Position numbers and translations under genes: made by a program
From: Solibacteraceae bacterium
GTDB taxonomy: Bacteria; Acidobacteriota; Terriglobia; Bryobacterales; Bryobacteraceae
Length of the DNA: 64,000 bases
Assembly: GCA_026984795.1 (NCBI GenBank)
Contig: JALSRK010000045.1
Coordinates: 62,001 to 126,000, forward strand
Reading direction: 5' to 3'
The notes under the pieces: generated by a model
What the model was told of the DNA's origin: nothing
Seen by the model: only the letters and a program-made list of their open reading frames with translations
Database searches by the model: none
Shown: one piece after another, positions 9,268 through 17,774 of the stretch
Layout of the letters: each line of letters opens with the position of its first letter
Position numbering within the stretch: the stretch's first letter is position 1

Positions 9268-10137
9268 ATGAGCCGGAAGCGTAAGGGCGGGAAAGGGCCG
9301 GAAACGGCGTCCGGCCTGTTTCGGTTCGGGGTGGCGCTGAAGTGGGCAGGGCGCCTGTTGCCGGCGGCGCTGGCGGTCATCGCCGCCGTAGTGATTTTCA
9401 ACAAGATCGAAAGCTACCTGATCAGCAATCCCCGCTTCCGCCTGCCCGCGTCGGCCGATTACGGCGGCGCCAGCCCGGCGATCCGGATCCACGGGCTGCG
9501 CAACGCTTCGCTCCAGCGGGTGCTGAACGTCTTCTCCGAAGACGCCGGTCGCAGTCTCTATCTGTTCGACCCGGAGGAGAGGCGGCTGCGCCTGCTGGCC
9601 GTCGACTGGGTGCGGGACGCCCGGGTGGCGCGGATCTGGCCGAACCGGGTGGAGGTCTTCGTTCAGGAGCGGCAGCCGGTCGCTTACGCGCTGCTCCGCA
9701 GCAAGCGCGGGCGGGCCCGAACGGTCCTGATCGACGCCGACGGCGTTCTGCTGCCCATGCCGAAGCGCGCCGGGTATGATCTGCCGGTGTTGCGGGGTTT
9801 GGACGAGAAGATGTCCGAAAGCTTGCGCGCCGCGCGCGTCCGCCTTGTCGAGCGCATGCTGAGGGACTTAGGCCCGCAGGCGGAAAGCGTGTCGGAGATA
9901 GACGTGGCGGATCCGCGCGCCCTGACTATTCGCCTCACTGCTGACGGCGACCTGGTGACGCTGATCATCGGGACGCGGAACTTTCGGCAGCGCCTGGAGA
10001 ACTTCCTGCGCCACTACCCGGAGATCCACCGGCGGCTGCCGGCGGCACGGACTTTCGACCTGCGCTTGGATGACCGGATCACCGCCAAGGACGGAGTCAG
10101 GCACGGAGAAACCAATGCGAATCGCCGCGGGAGTTGA
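9268..10137 (+). CDS. ftsQ: Cell division protein FtsQ (POTRA domain)
   Basis: Single-pass inner-membrane divisome protein. A basic N-terminus (about 30 residues) precedes one membrane helix at roughly residues 30-50, then a periplasmic POTRA/FtsQ region with the signature of the second part (VDWVRDARVARIWPNRVEVFV, shortened here to VRDARVARIWPN). The start ATG abuts the murC stop and has a GGGGAGGAAGG ribosome site inside murC. FtsQ sequences diverge strongly, so position between murC and ftsA carries much of the call. Confidence 0.88.
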   Translation: MSRKRKGGKGPETASGLFRFGVALKWAGRLLPAALAVIAAVVIFNKIESYLISNPRFRLPASADYGGASPAIRIHGLRNASLQRVLNVFSEDAGRSLYLFDPEERRLRLLAVDWVRDARVARIWPNRVEVFVQERQPVAYALLRSKRGRARTVLIDADGVLLPMPKRAGYDLPVLRGLDEKMSESLRAARVRLVERMLRDLGPQAESVSEIDVADPRALTIRLTADGDLVTLIIGTRNFRQRLENFLRHYPEIHRRLPAARTFDLRLDDRITAKDGVRHGETNANRRGS

Positions 10138-11299
10138 TGCGGGCAGCGCCTTCACGAGGTGCATGATCCTCGGGCTGGACGGCCACGAGGTCTGTTTCCT
10201 CGGATGTGGACAGGCACGCGCCGGCGGCTGGTTCAAGGGCCGGGTGGCGGACCGGCGGCGGATCACTTCGTCGATTCTGGAGGCGGTGGCGCAGGCCTCG
10301 CGGCAGGCGGGCGTGGAAGTGGAATCGGTGGTGCTCGGGGTCGGCGGGCCGCCTGTCTACGGATTCAACCATCATTGGGCGTACCAGTTCGGGCGGCCGC
10401 GGGAGGTCGATGCGAGCGACCTGGAGTTCGCCGTCGAACAGGCCGCCGACGTACGGTTCGAGAACGACCGGATGCTGCTGCACGTCTGCCCGCAGGACTT
10501 CACGGTGGACGGACGCGCCCGCTTCCACTTTCCCCGCGGGGCCGTGTGCACGCGGCTGGAGGCCAACGTCCACCTGGTGACGACCTCGACGATGGAGACG
10601 CAGGCGATCGTCTCGGCTGCCCACGAAGCGCATCTGGCGGTGGAGGAGACCGTGTTCGAGCCGCTGGCGGCGGCCTACGCCTCGTTGCTGCAAGAGGACC
10701 GGAGCCGGGGAGTGGCGGTGGTGGATGTCGGCTTGCACTCGACCGACCTGGTCGTCTACGACGGCGACGCGCTGGTGCATTCGCGGAGCTTGCCGATCTG
10801 CGGAGACCATTTCACGAAGGACGTGGCCTGGGGGTTCACGATTCCTTATGAAGACGCCGAGCGGCTGAAGCAGGAGTTCGGCTGCGCCATCCTCGGCCTC
10901 ACCGCCGACAACAGTCTGATCGTGGTGCCGAGCCCCGACGGCAAGCTGGTCGAGGCGCCCCGGCGGCGGCTGAACGAGATCCTGGAGGCCCGGGCCGAGG
11001 AACTGTTCCTGTACGTGGCGAACGAGTTGCGCTATTGCGGGATGGAGAAGTCGCTGGTCGAGGGCGTTGTCCTCACCGGGGCCGGGGCGGAGATGGAGGG
11101 CCTCTGCGACGTCGCCGAGCGGGTGCTCAACTGTCAGGCGCGGAAGGGGCTGACGATCGGCGTCCGGGACTATCCCCGGGAATGTGACGGCCCGGCGTGG
11201 ACGGTGGTTGCCGGACTGGCGATGTACTCCGCGCGTTTGAAAGTGCGGAGGCAGCAACGGCGGCGAGCGCCGGGGGTGCTGAACCTGATTCTGCGATGA
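10115..11299 (+). CDS. ftsA: Cell division protein FtsA
   Basis: Actin-like ATPase that tethers FtsZ to the membrane. The 394-residue product begins with GVDAGSAFTR (phosphate-1 type loop), has the VDVGLHSTDLVVYDG phosphate-2 region and an adenosine motif LTGAGAEMEGL. The C-terminus ends PGVLNLILR after a basic stretch, consistent with the short amphipathic membrane-targeting helix of FtsA. ATG 10115 has a GGAG ribosome site and overlaps the ftsQ end by 23 bases; an in-frame codon further upstream would add 15 residues unlike any FtsA. Confidence 0.92.
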   Translation: MRIAAGVDAGSAFTRCMILGLDGHEVCFLGCGQARAGGWFKGRVADRRRITSSILEAVAQASRQAGVEVESVVLGVGGPPVYGFNHHWAYQFGRPREVDASDLEFAVEQAADVRFENDRMLLHVCPQDFTVDGRARFHFPRGAVCTRLEANVHLVTTSTMETQAIVSAAHEAHLAVEETVFEPLAAAYASLLQEDRSRGVAVVDVGLHSTDLVVYDGDALVHSRSLPICGDHFTKDVAWGFTIPYEDAERLKQEFGCAILGLTADNSLIVVPSPDGKLVEAPRRRLNEILEARAEELFLYVANELRYCGMEKSLVEGVVLTGAGAEMEGLCDVAERVLNCQARKGLTIGVRDYPRECDGPAWTVVAGLAMYSARLKVRRQQRRRAPGVLNLILR

Positions 11300-11376
11300 G
11301 GCTCGGGCGGGATATCGCCGGATGGCGTCCGGAGCGCCTTGGCGGGTGAGACGGGCGGCCCGGCGCTGAGGTATCG

Positions 11377-11394
11377 GGGCCGTTCAACCGGCCC
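11377..11394 (+). promoter_or_regulatory. Hairpin abutting the ftsZ ribosome-binding site
   Basis: GGGCCG (11377-11382) and CGGCCC (11389-11394) form a perfect 6-bp stem with loop TTCAAC. The stem ends exactly where the Shine-Dalgarno sequence AAAGGAGG (11395-11402) begins. Such a helix could stack on or restrict the ribosome site; no function is shown. Confidence 0.35.
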
Positions 11395-11410
11395 AAAGGA
11401 GGTTGAGAGG

Positions 11411-12691
11411 ATGTCGCTGGACAACAGCAAACTCGAGGACCTGAAGTTCGAGATCGCCGAAGATCTCGTACTGGACACGAAGATCAAAGTGGTCGGCGTC
11501 GGGGGCGGGGGGTCGAACGCCGTCGCACGCATGATGAACGAAGGGCTGGCCGGTGTGGAGTTCTACGTGGTGAACACCGACCAACAGGCGCTGAACGCCT
11601 CGCCGGTGCCGAACAAAGTCGCCATCGGAGCCAAGCTGACGCAGGGCCGCGGCGTGGGATCGGACCCCTCGCTTGGCCGGCGGGCGGCGCTCGAGGACAC
11701 CGAGCGTATCATCGATGTCCTCGACGGCGCCGAGATGGTGTTCGTCACCGCGGGCCTGGGTGGAGGCACGGGCGGCGGCGCCGCGCCGGTGGTGGCGGCG
11801 CTGGCCAAGGAGCTGGGCGCCCTCACCGTGGCGGTGGTGACCAAGCCGTTCTCCTTCGAAGGCCCGCAGCGGATGAAGATGGCCGAGAAGGGGCTGTTGG
11901 ATCTGGCCTCCACTGTGGACACGGTGATCTCGATTCCGAACGACCGGCTGCTGGAGCTGCTGCCGCGGGGCACGAGCTTCGTCGAGGCCTTCCGCACCGC
12001 CGACGACGTGCTCCGGCAGGGCGTGCAGGGCATCAGTGACATCATCACCACTCCCGGCCTGATCAACCGCGACTTCTCCGACATCAAAGCCATGATGCTC
12101 GGCATGGGCTACGCGATGATGGGTACGGCGACGGCCTCCGGCGAGAACGCCGCGCTGGAAGCGGCGCGGATGGCGATCAGTTGCCCGCTGCTCGAAGAGG
12201 GCGGCGTCAAAGGCGCGCGGGGCGTGCTGATCAATATCACGGCCGCCAGCAGCCTCGGCATCCATGAGGTCAACGAGGCGTGCACGCTGATCCGCGAGGC
12301 CACTGAGAACGACGATGTGCAGGTCAGCTTCGGCGTGGTAGTGAATGAGTCGATGGGCGGAGAGGTGAAGATCACCGTCATCGCCACGGGCTTCCAGCGC
12401 GACAATCTACCGCCGATCGAGCGCCGGCCGGCGTCCGACTTCATCGCCGTGCACTCGCACACCGAGAGCTCGCCGGCTGCGGCCGCCGAGGAGGATCCGT
12501 TCTTCCAGCGCGAAGAGGAGCCGGCGGCGGAGTTCGATTCCGGGGCCGCCCTGCCGCCGCCGGAGCCCGGCCCGGCGCCGGTCGAGGCCGCCGCTCCGGA
12601 AGGCGAACTCCAGCCCGAAGACGAGCTCGAAATCCCGGCCTTCGCCCGCCGGGAGCGGGGATTGTTAGGTCTCTCCCGCCGCGACGAATAG
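11411..12691 (+). CDS. ftsZ: Cell division protein FtsZ
   Basis: Tubulin-like GTPase that forms the cytokinetic ring. From ATG 11411 the product is 426 residues. GVGGGGSNA is at 29-37, the tubulin signature GGGTGGG at 117-123, and the T7 loop region NRDFSDIKAMM follows. An acidic, proline-rich linker leads to the C-terminal conserved peptide DELEIPAFARRE, the docking site for FtsA. The start is decided by AAAGGAGG eight bases upstream; an earlier in-frame start at 11339 has no such site and would add 24 atypical residues. A terminator follows 25 bases after the stop. Confidence 0.97.
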   Translation: MSLDNSKLEDLKFEIAEDLVLDTKIKVVGVGGGGSNAVARMMNEGLAGVEFYVVNTDQQALNASPVPNKVAIGAKLTQGRGVGSDPSLGRRAALEDTERIIDVLDGAEMVFVTAGLGGGTGGGAAPVVAALAKELGALTVAVVTKPFSFEGPQRMKMAEKGLLDLASTVDTVISIPNDRLLELLPRGTSFVEAFRTADDVLRQGVQGISDIITTPGLINRDFSDIKAMMLGMGYAMMGTATASGENAALEAARMAISCPLLEEGGVKGARGVLINITAASSLGIHEVNEACTLIREATENDDVQVSFGVVVNESMGGEVKITVIATGFQRDNLPPIERRPASDFIAVHSHTESSPAAAAEEDPFFQREEEPAAEFDSGAALPPPEPGPAPVEAAAPEGELQPEDELEIPAFARRERGLLGLSRRDE

Positions 12692-12715
12692 CGGCATCTC
12701 TCCTTTGGTTGTCAC

Positions 12716-12754
12716 GCGCCGGCGGGAGATCGCCAGCCCGCCGGCGCTTCTTTC
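12716..12754 (+). terminator. Rho-independent terminator of the dcw cluster
   Basis: A perfect 11-bp GC-rich stem (12716-12726 with 12737-12747, arms GCGCCGGCGGG and CCCGCCGGCGC) closes a 10-base loop and is followed directly by TTCTTTC. It lies 25 bases after the ftsZ stop. Confidence 0.85.
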
Positions 12755-12792
12755 GCCGGCCGCAACCGGGGCGCGGCAGACGGGCGAGAACC

Positions 12793-12798
12793 TACAAT
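12793..12798 (+). promoter_or_regulatory. Candidate -10 element (TACAAT) upstream of the queuosine transporter gene
   Basis: TACAAT lies 20 bases before the ATG at 12819, just after the dcw terminator, where a new promoter is required. No good -35 hexamer is seen at 16-18 bases upstream. The same hexamer precedes several other genes in this window. Confidence 0.35.
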
Positions 12799-12818
12799 AG
12801 AGAGATCTGTCTCTGGGG

Positions 12819-13499
12819 ATGCACGAGCAGCGCCGCTTTCGTTATCTCGATCACCTCATACACGTCTTCGTCGTCGTGCTGATGGTGTCGAATCTCGTCG
12901 GGCCGAAGATCGTGGCGGTGGGGCCTTTCCGGATCAGCGGAGCCCAGTTGCTGTTTCCGATCACCTACATCTTCGGCGATATCTTCACCGAAGTCTATGG
13001 CTACGCGGCCTCCCGCCGGGCGATCTGGACGGGCTTTTTCGCTTCGGCGCTGCTTTCGGTGATGGCGATGATCACCGTGGCCCTGCCGCCGGCCCCGGAC
13101 TGGCCGCACCAGGAGGCCTTCGAGACGGTCTTTCACTTCGTGCCGCGGATGGTGCTGGCGAGTCTGCTGGCCTACTGGGCGGGCGAGTTCTCGAACGCCT
13201 TCGTGCTGGCCAAGCTGAAGATCTGGACCAAGGGGCGGATGCTCTGGGTGCGGACGATCGGCTCCACCGTAGTGGGGCAGTTCGTAGATACCGTGGTGGT
13301 GATGATTGTCGCCTTCGGCGGCAGCCTCAGCCGGGAGCTGATCGCCAATCTGATCGTCTCCGGCTACCTTGCCAAGGTGCTGTACGAAGCCGCAGCCACA
13401 CCGTTGACCTATGCGGTGGTCGGGTTCTTGAAGCGGAAAGAGGGCGTGGAAATCTTCGACTACGAGACCGACTTCAGCCCGTTCCGGGCCGAAGACTAG
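12819..13499 (+). CDS. yhhQ: Queuosine precursor transporter (YhhQ/QPTR family)
   Basis: Integral membrane protein of 226 residues with about six hydrophobic segments, the right size for the YhhQ (DUF165, VUT_1) family, which imports queuine-pathway precursors. The family signature is clear in the second loop: ITYIFGDIFTEVYGYAASRR. It is monocistronic between the dcw terminator and a sulfatase. Substrate (preQ0, preQ1 or queuine) cannot be told from sequence. Confidence 0.85.
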   Translation: MHEQRRFRYLDHLIHVFVVVLMVSNLVGPKIVAVGPFRISGAQLLFPITYIFGDIFTEVYGYAASRRAIWTGFFASALLSVMAMITVALPPAPDWPHQEAFETVFHFVPRMVLASLLAYWAGEFSNAFVLAKLKIWTKGRMLWVRTIGSTVVGQFVDTVVVMIVAFGGSLSRELIANLIVSGYLAKVLYEAAATPLTYAVVGFLKRKEGVEIFDYETDFSPFRAED

Positions 13500-13549
13500 C
13501 GTGCGGTTTCCCGGCGCCGGGCGACCCTCGTTGCGGTAGGATCGGACGC

Positions 13550-15043
13550 ATGGAAGAGCCGATCAGCCGCCGCGTTGCTCTGAAACGCCTCACGGCCGCC
13601 GGGACGCTGGGCTTTCACTACTGCCGCGAGTCCCCGCGGACGCGCCGGCCGAACGTTCTCTATGTAATGACCGACGACCAGGCGGTCGGCCAGATGTCCT
13701 GCGAGGGCGGCGCCGTGATCCGGACGCCGAACATGGACCGGCTGGCCCGGGAAGGCGTGCGTTTCGCCAACGCCTTCTGCACGAACTCGCTGTGTGCGCC
13801 GGGCCGGGCGACGGTGCTCACGGGCACGTATTCGCACATCAACGGGATTCGGGGCAACTCCGAGGCCCGAGGCGTCATCGAGCGCATGGACCCGGCGCTG
13901 CCGACCTTCCCCCAGGTGCTGCAACAGGCCGGCTACCAGACCGCCATCGTGGGCAAGTGGCACCTCTCTCACGATCCGCGCGGATTCGACCACTGGTGCG
14001 TGCTGCCGCGCCAGGGCGTCTACTTCGATCCCGAGTTCATCGTGATGGGCGAGCGCAAGAAGTTCACCGGATACGCGACGGACGTGACCACCGATTTGGC
14101 GCTCGACTGGTTGAAGAAACGCGACACGAGCCGGCCGTTCTGTCTGGTCTACCAGCACAAGGCGCCCCACCGGCCGTTCCAACCGGCGCCCCGGCATGCG
14201 CACATGCTCGACGGTGTGGAGCTGCCGAAGCCGCCGACCTATGACGACGACTACGCGACACGGAGAGTCGCCAAAGAGGCCCGGGACATGAAGTTCGAGA
14301 TCAGCCTGGCGCGGGACTATCCCGAGATGCCGAAGGATCTGAGCCCGGCGGAGAAGAAGGACTGGATCTACAACCGGTTCGTCAAGGATCACTACGCCGC
14401 GCTCTACGGTGTGGACGAGAACCTCGGCCGGGTCCTCGATTACCTGGACGAGACGGGGCTGGCCGAGGACACGGTGGTGATCCACACCTCCGACAACGGG
14501 TTCTTCCTGGGCGAGCACGGCTGGTACGACAAGCGCTTCATGTACGAGCCCGCCTTCCGGCTGCCGCTGCTGATCCGCTACCCGCGCCTGGCCGCAGCCG
14601 GTCTGGTGGCCGGGCAGTTCGTGGCCAACATCGACTACGCGCCGACGATCCTCGACCTGGCCGGCTGCCCGGTCCCCGACTCGATGCAGGGGCGCAGCCT
14701 GAAGCCCATCCTCGAGGGCAAGAGCCCGGAGGACTGGCGGACGAGCGTCTATTACGCCTATTGGGAGAACTCGTGGAAGCTGCGCAACGCCCGGCCCGAG
14801 GAGATGGCCGACCCGAGCTTCCGGTACTTCACTGCGCACCGGGTGGGGCCGCACCGGGGGGTGCGGACCGAGCGCTACAAGCTGATCCACTTCCACTCGG
14901 AAGGCGACTACTGGGAGCTGTTCGATCTCGCTGAGGACCCGCACGAGCTGCGCAACGTCTGCGGCGAGCCGGCTTACACGGAAGCAACGGCCCGGCTGAA
15001 GCAGGAGCTGGAGCGGCTGCGGCGGCAATACCAGGACGTCTGA
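13550..15043 (+). CDS. Tat-exported sulfatase (arylsulfatase family)
   Basis: Formylglycine-dependent sulfatase, 497 residues. SRRVALKRL at residues 6-14 followed by a short hydrophobic run is a Tat signal. The metal-binding start NVLYVMTDDQ and the modification motif LCAPGR, with Cys82 as the residue converted to formylglycine, are in place; LVYQHKAPHRPF and HTSDNGFFLGEHGWYDKR are conserved downstream active-site blocks. No maturase (FGE or anSME) gene is nearby. The substrate is unknown; sulfated glycans are the usual targets of this branch. Confidence 0.88.
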   Translation: MEEPISRRVALKRLTAAGTLGFHYCRESPRTRRPNVLYVMTDDQAVGQMSCEGGAVIRTPNMDRLAREGVRFANAFCTNSLCAPGRATVLTGTYSHINGIRGNSEARGVIERMDPALPTFPQVLQQAGYQTAIVGKWHLSHDPRGFDHWCVLPRQGVYFDPEFIVMGERKKFTGYATDVTTDLALDWLKKRDTSRPFCLVYQHKAPHRPFQPAPRHAHMLDGVELPKPPTYDDDYATRRVAKEARDMKFEISLARDYPEMPKDLSPAEKKDWIYNRFVKDHYAALYGVDENLGRVLDYLDETGLAEDTVVIHTSDNGFFLGEHGWYDKRFMYEPAFRLPLLIRYPRLAAAGLVAGQFVANIDYAPTILDLAGCPVPDSMQGRSLKPILEGKSPEDWRTSVYYAYWENSWKLRNARPEEMADPSFRYFTAHRVGPHRGVRTERYKLIHFHSEGDYWELFDLAEDPHELRNVCGEPAYTEATARLKQELERLRRQYQDV

Positions 15044-15117
15044 GGACGATTTGGGGACCGGGGAGTGACGGAAGTCACTGCGCCCGGGCCCCGGGGCCGG
15101 GAGAATCGATGAGGCTG

Positions 15118-15254
15118 CGGGTTCGAGTGGAGCCGTGGACCTCAGCAGTCCTTGCGGGCCTGGTTCGCTCGTTTGCGGCCAGGATCCGACCGCCGCGCTG
15201 CCGAAGCCGCACGCGGTCGAACCAGGGCTGAGAGCCTCCTGTGTCCACTCCCGG
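15118..15254 (+). ncRNA. Candidate structured RNA (rod-like, nested helices)
   Basis: Nested perfect complements: GAGTGGA (15125-15131) with TCCACTC (15244-15250), or alternatively GTGGAC (15135-15140) with GTCCAC (15243-15248); CTCAGC (15141-15146) with GCTGAG (15227-15232); CCTGGTTCG (15159-15167) with CGAACCAGG (15218-15226); TGCGGC (15174-15179) with GCCGCA (15206-15211). On the 3' side the second and third helices adjoin with no gap, leaving a 12-base bulge on the 5' side. The strand is assumed. No promoter or terminator was found, so it may be an RNA gene, a leader, or chance in GC-rich DNA. Confidence 0.35.
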
Positions 15255-15282
15255 GACGCTTGGGTGTTTCGGATCGAAAAAC

Positions 15283-15313
15283 TTGCTCTCGGGTGGCGAA
15301 ACTCTACTAGAAT
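15283..15313 (+). promoter_or_regulatory. Candidate promoter of the module A / nos operon
   Basis: TTGCTC (15283-15288) and TAGAAT (15308-15313) are separated by 19 bases in the only AT-rich patch of the intergenic region. A shifted reading TACTAG gives 16 bases. The predicted leader is about 70 bases. No FNR-type TTGAT-N4-ATCAA palindrome was found near it. Confidence 0.35.
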
Positions 15314-15387
15314 TATGGGAACAGTCTTCCCCGGCTGACCGGTGGGTGGACAGATCGCCCGAGGTCGGCGGTGGAGGGGAAAGGCCG

Positions 15388-17286
15388 ATGAAAGCGCCTT
15401 ACGAGGTCCGGCTACCGGACATCGACTATTGGACGGGCCGGGTGCCCTGTCAGATGGCCTGCCCGGTGCGGACGGATGCCGGCCGCTACGTACAGCTCAT
15501 TTCCGAGGACCAGCTTCGCGAAGCCTACCTTACGGCGAGATCGCCGAATCCCCTGACGTCGGTCTGCGGCCGTGTCTGCGCGGCTCCGTGCGAAGACCAG
15601 TGCCGGCGGGGCAAGTTCGACAAGCCGGTAAGCATCCGGGCGCTCAAGCGTTTCGTGACCGAGCGATACGGTGTGGAATCGCGGCACCCGGACACGTGCC
15701 ACGAGCTGCTCCAGGAGGCCACGGAGCCGGGCAACAAGTGGCGCTGGCACTTGCCGCTCCTGGACAAGATCCGCAAGGACCGGGGGCAAAGCCGGCCAGT
15801 GGCCGTGGTCGGGGCGGGGCCGGCGGGACTCTCCTGTGCCCACGATCTGGCGCTGATGGGCTACAAGGTCACCATCTTCGAAGCCACGGGGCGAGCCGGC
15901 GGCATGGCGTTTCACGGAATCCCGGAGTTCCGCCTTCCGGTGAGCCTGCTCGACAAAGAGGTGCAGGCGATCGAAGAACTCGGCGTCGAGATCCGCTACA
16001 ACACGCCGCTTACCAGGGATTTCGGTTTGAGGGAGCTGCGCGCGCAGGGCTTCCAGGCGGTCTTCGTCGCCGTCGGCGCTCAGCAAGGGCGGATGCTGAA
16101 CGTGCCGGGCAGCAATCTAGACGGCATCATCCGGGCGGTGGAGTACCTGATCAATATCAACAACGGCTACCGGGTGCCGCGGGCCGAGAGAGTGCTGGTG
16201 GTGGGTGGGGGATTCGTGGCTTTCGACGCCGCGCGGATGGCGCTGCGGGCGTCGGCGGCGGAGACCTCGGTCGAGGAGGTGGGTGGCGGTATGGCTCCGG
16301 CGCTGGACGCGGCGCGCCTGGCGGCCCGGGCAGGCGCCGAGGTGACGCTGGCCAGCCTGGAGAGCTTCGAAGAGATGCCGGTGATGCGCACCGAGCAGGG
16401 CCGCGAGGAGTTCGAGCAGGCCCTCGAGGAAGGGATCCGCTTCCGGCCACAGCGCAGCGTCGCGCGCTTCGAGGGCAACGGCCGGGTGCGGCGGGTGAAG
16501 ATGATCGGCGTCAAACGCACCTACGACGAGAGAGGCCGGTTCGCGCCCGTCTTCGACGAGAGCGTGAGCGAGGAGCTCGAGGCCGACCTCGTAATCCTGG
16601 CGATCGGACAGAAGCCGGAGTTTCCGTTCCTGAAGCCCGAAGACGGAATCGAGCTGACGCCGGCGGGCACCGTCAAGATCGACCCGGAGACGCTGGCCAC
16701 CACCGCGCCGGGCATCTTCGCCGGCGGCGATGCGGCTTTCGGCCCGCGCAATCTGATCGACGCGATCGCCAACGGCAAGCGGGCGGCGCAGAGCATCGAC
16801 GACTACTTGAACGAGGAGCCCGGCGAGCCGGTCTTCTGGCTCCGGTTCGAAAAGATCCCCACGCGGCGGTTCGAGCGCCGGCCGGACTACGACCGGCTGC
16901 CCCGGCGCCCACCGCCGGCGACGGATCTGGGCCGGCGCACGGGTATCAGCGAGGTGGAGACGGCCTATCCCCCGGAGGAGGCGGCTGAGCAAGCCGATCG
17001 GTGTTTGGCCTGCCATATCCAGACCATCTACGATGCCGAGAAGTGCGTTCTCTGCAACCGGTGCGTGGATATCTGTCCGGAACACTGCCTGAAGCTGGTG
17101 CCGTTGAGTGAGATCGACCTGCCGGAAGAGCAGTTGGCGCAGGCCAAGGCGGCGGCCGCCGAGTCCGGCGGCGAGCTCTCGGCGATGCTCAAGGACGACG
17201 AGCTGTGCATCCGGTGCGGCCTGTGCGCGATCCGGTGTCCCACCGACGCCATGACGATGGAGGTCCTCTACTATGAGCAAAGGTGA
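15388..17286 (+). CDS. GltD-like FAD/Fe-S oxidoreductase with C-terminal ferredoxin clusters (module A)
   Basis: Predicted cytoplasmic flavoprotein of 632 residues, related to the small subunit of glutamate synthase. Order: N-terminal Fe-S domain (Cys21, 25, 60, 64, 68, 72), FAD loop GAGPAG at 142-147, nicotinamide-type loop GGGFVAFD near 273-280, second FAD motif GIFAGGDAAFGPRN, then two ferredoxin-like cysteine groups (around 545-575 and Cys607, 610, 613, 617). No glutamate synthase large subunit is nearby; the gene is followed, with 14 bases of overlap, by a Rieske protein and cytochrome b. It probably links a soluble donor or acceptor to that membrane complex. ATG 15388 is chosen for its GGAGGGG ribosome site. 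Confidence 0.85.
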   Translation: MKAPYEVRLPDIDYWTGRVPCQMACPVRTDAGRYVQLISEDQLREAYLTARSPNPLTSVCGRVCAAPCEDQCRRGKFDKPVSIRALKRFVTERYGVESRHPDTCHELLQEATEPGNKWRWHLPLLDKIRKDRGQSRPVAVVGAGPAGLSCAHDLALMGYKVTIFEATGRAGGMAFHGIPEFRLPVSLLDKEVQAIEELGVEIRYNTPLTRDFGLRELRAQGFQAVFVAVGAQQGRMLNVPGSNLDGIIRAVEYLININNGYRVPRAERVLVVGGGFVAFDAARMALRASAAETSVEEVGGGMAPALDAARLAARAGAEVTLASLESFEEMPVMRTEQGREEFEQALEEGIRFRPQRSVARFEGNGRVRRVKMIGVKRTYDERGRFAPVFDESVSEELEADLVILAIGQKPEFPFLKPEDGIELTPAGTVKIDPETLATTAPGIFAGGDAAFGPRNLIDAIANGKRAAQSIDDYLNEEPGEPVFWLRFEKIPTRRFERRPDYDRLPRRPPPATDLGRRTGISEVETAYPPEEAAEQADRCLACHIQTIYDAEKCVLCNRCVDICPEHCLKLVPLSEIDLPEEQLAQAKAAAAESGGELSAMLKDDELCIRCGLCAIRCPTDAMTMEVLYYEQR

Positions 17287-17764
17287 CGAAGACAAGGTCA
17301 AGCGCCGGGACGTGATTTCAAAGCTGGGCACCGGCGCGGTGGGCGCGGCCTTCGGGTTACCGGTCTTGATGTCGGTGCGGTCGCTGGTGCCGAATGCCTT
17401 GTACGAGAGTCCACGGCGGTTCAAGGCCGGCCGGCCGGAAGAGTTCCCCGATGGCCCTACTTTCGTACCGGAGCAGCGGGTCTTCATCTTCCGCGAGGGC
17501 AAGACCTTTTATTGCATCAGCGCCACCTGCACGCATCTCGGCTGCACGGTGCAACTGGTGCGGCTCGGACGCACGGCGGCCGACCAGACGATCGAGTTCC
17601 ACTGCCCGTGCCACGGGAGCAAGTTCCGGGGCGACGGCACCAATTACGCCGGTCCGGCGCCGCGTCCTCTCGATTACTTCAAGCTCGAGCTGGCCCCCGA
17701 CGACGGGCAACTGGTAGTGGACATGTCCCAGACGGCGGACAAGGGCTGGAGATTCACGGTCTAG
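17273..17764 (+). CDS. Rieske [2Fe-2S] protein of a cytochrome b complex (module A)
   Basis: Membrane-anchored Rieske subunit, 163 residues. A Tat-type N-terminus (KRRDVISKLGTGAVG) supplies the anchor. Cluster box 1 CTHLGC is at 86-91 and box 2 CPCHGS at 111-116, giving the two Cys and two His ligands; [10 protein letters not shown] is the Pro-loop that covers the cluster. It overlaps the flavoprotein gene and is followed ten bases later by cytochrome b. Its role is to accept one electron from quinol at the outer face and pass it to cytochrome c. Confidence 0.93.
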   Translation: MSKGDEDKVKRRDVISKLGTGAVGAAFGLPVLMSVRSLVPNALYESPRRFKAGRPEEFPDGPTFVPEQRVFIFREGKTFYCISATCTHLGCTVQLVRLGRTAADQTIEFHCPCHGSKFRGDGTNYAGPAPRPLDYFKLELAPDDGQLVVDMSQTADKGWRFTV

Positions 17765-17774
17765 AGGAGCGACG

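Larger units (their letters stand above)
15044..15387. other. 344-base non-coding region with nested inverted repeats
   Basis: No convincing gene. A small hairpin AGTGAC-GGAA-GTCACT follows the sulfatase stop, then a very GC-rich run. From about 15118 to 15254 several collinear inverted repeats nest within one another (listed separately). A promoter-like pair and the ribosome site of the flavoprotein gene (GGAGGGGAAAGG) occupy the last 110 bases. Confidence 0.6.

Noticed and set aside
15115-15135. GGTTCGAGT as a tRNA T-loop
   Set aside because: The flanking bases do not form a T-stem and no anticodon or acceptor arm can be built around it.
15250-15330. FNR/DNR box for the nos operon
   Set aside because: No TTGAT-N4-ATCAA or close variant in the upstream region.
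16999-17040. CLACH in the module A flavoprotein as a heme c site
   Set aside because: The protein has no signal peptide and the cysteines belong to a ferredoxin-type group; the His is incidental.
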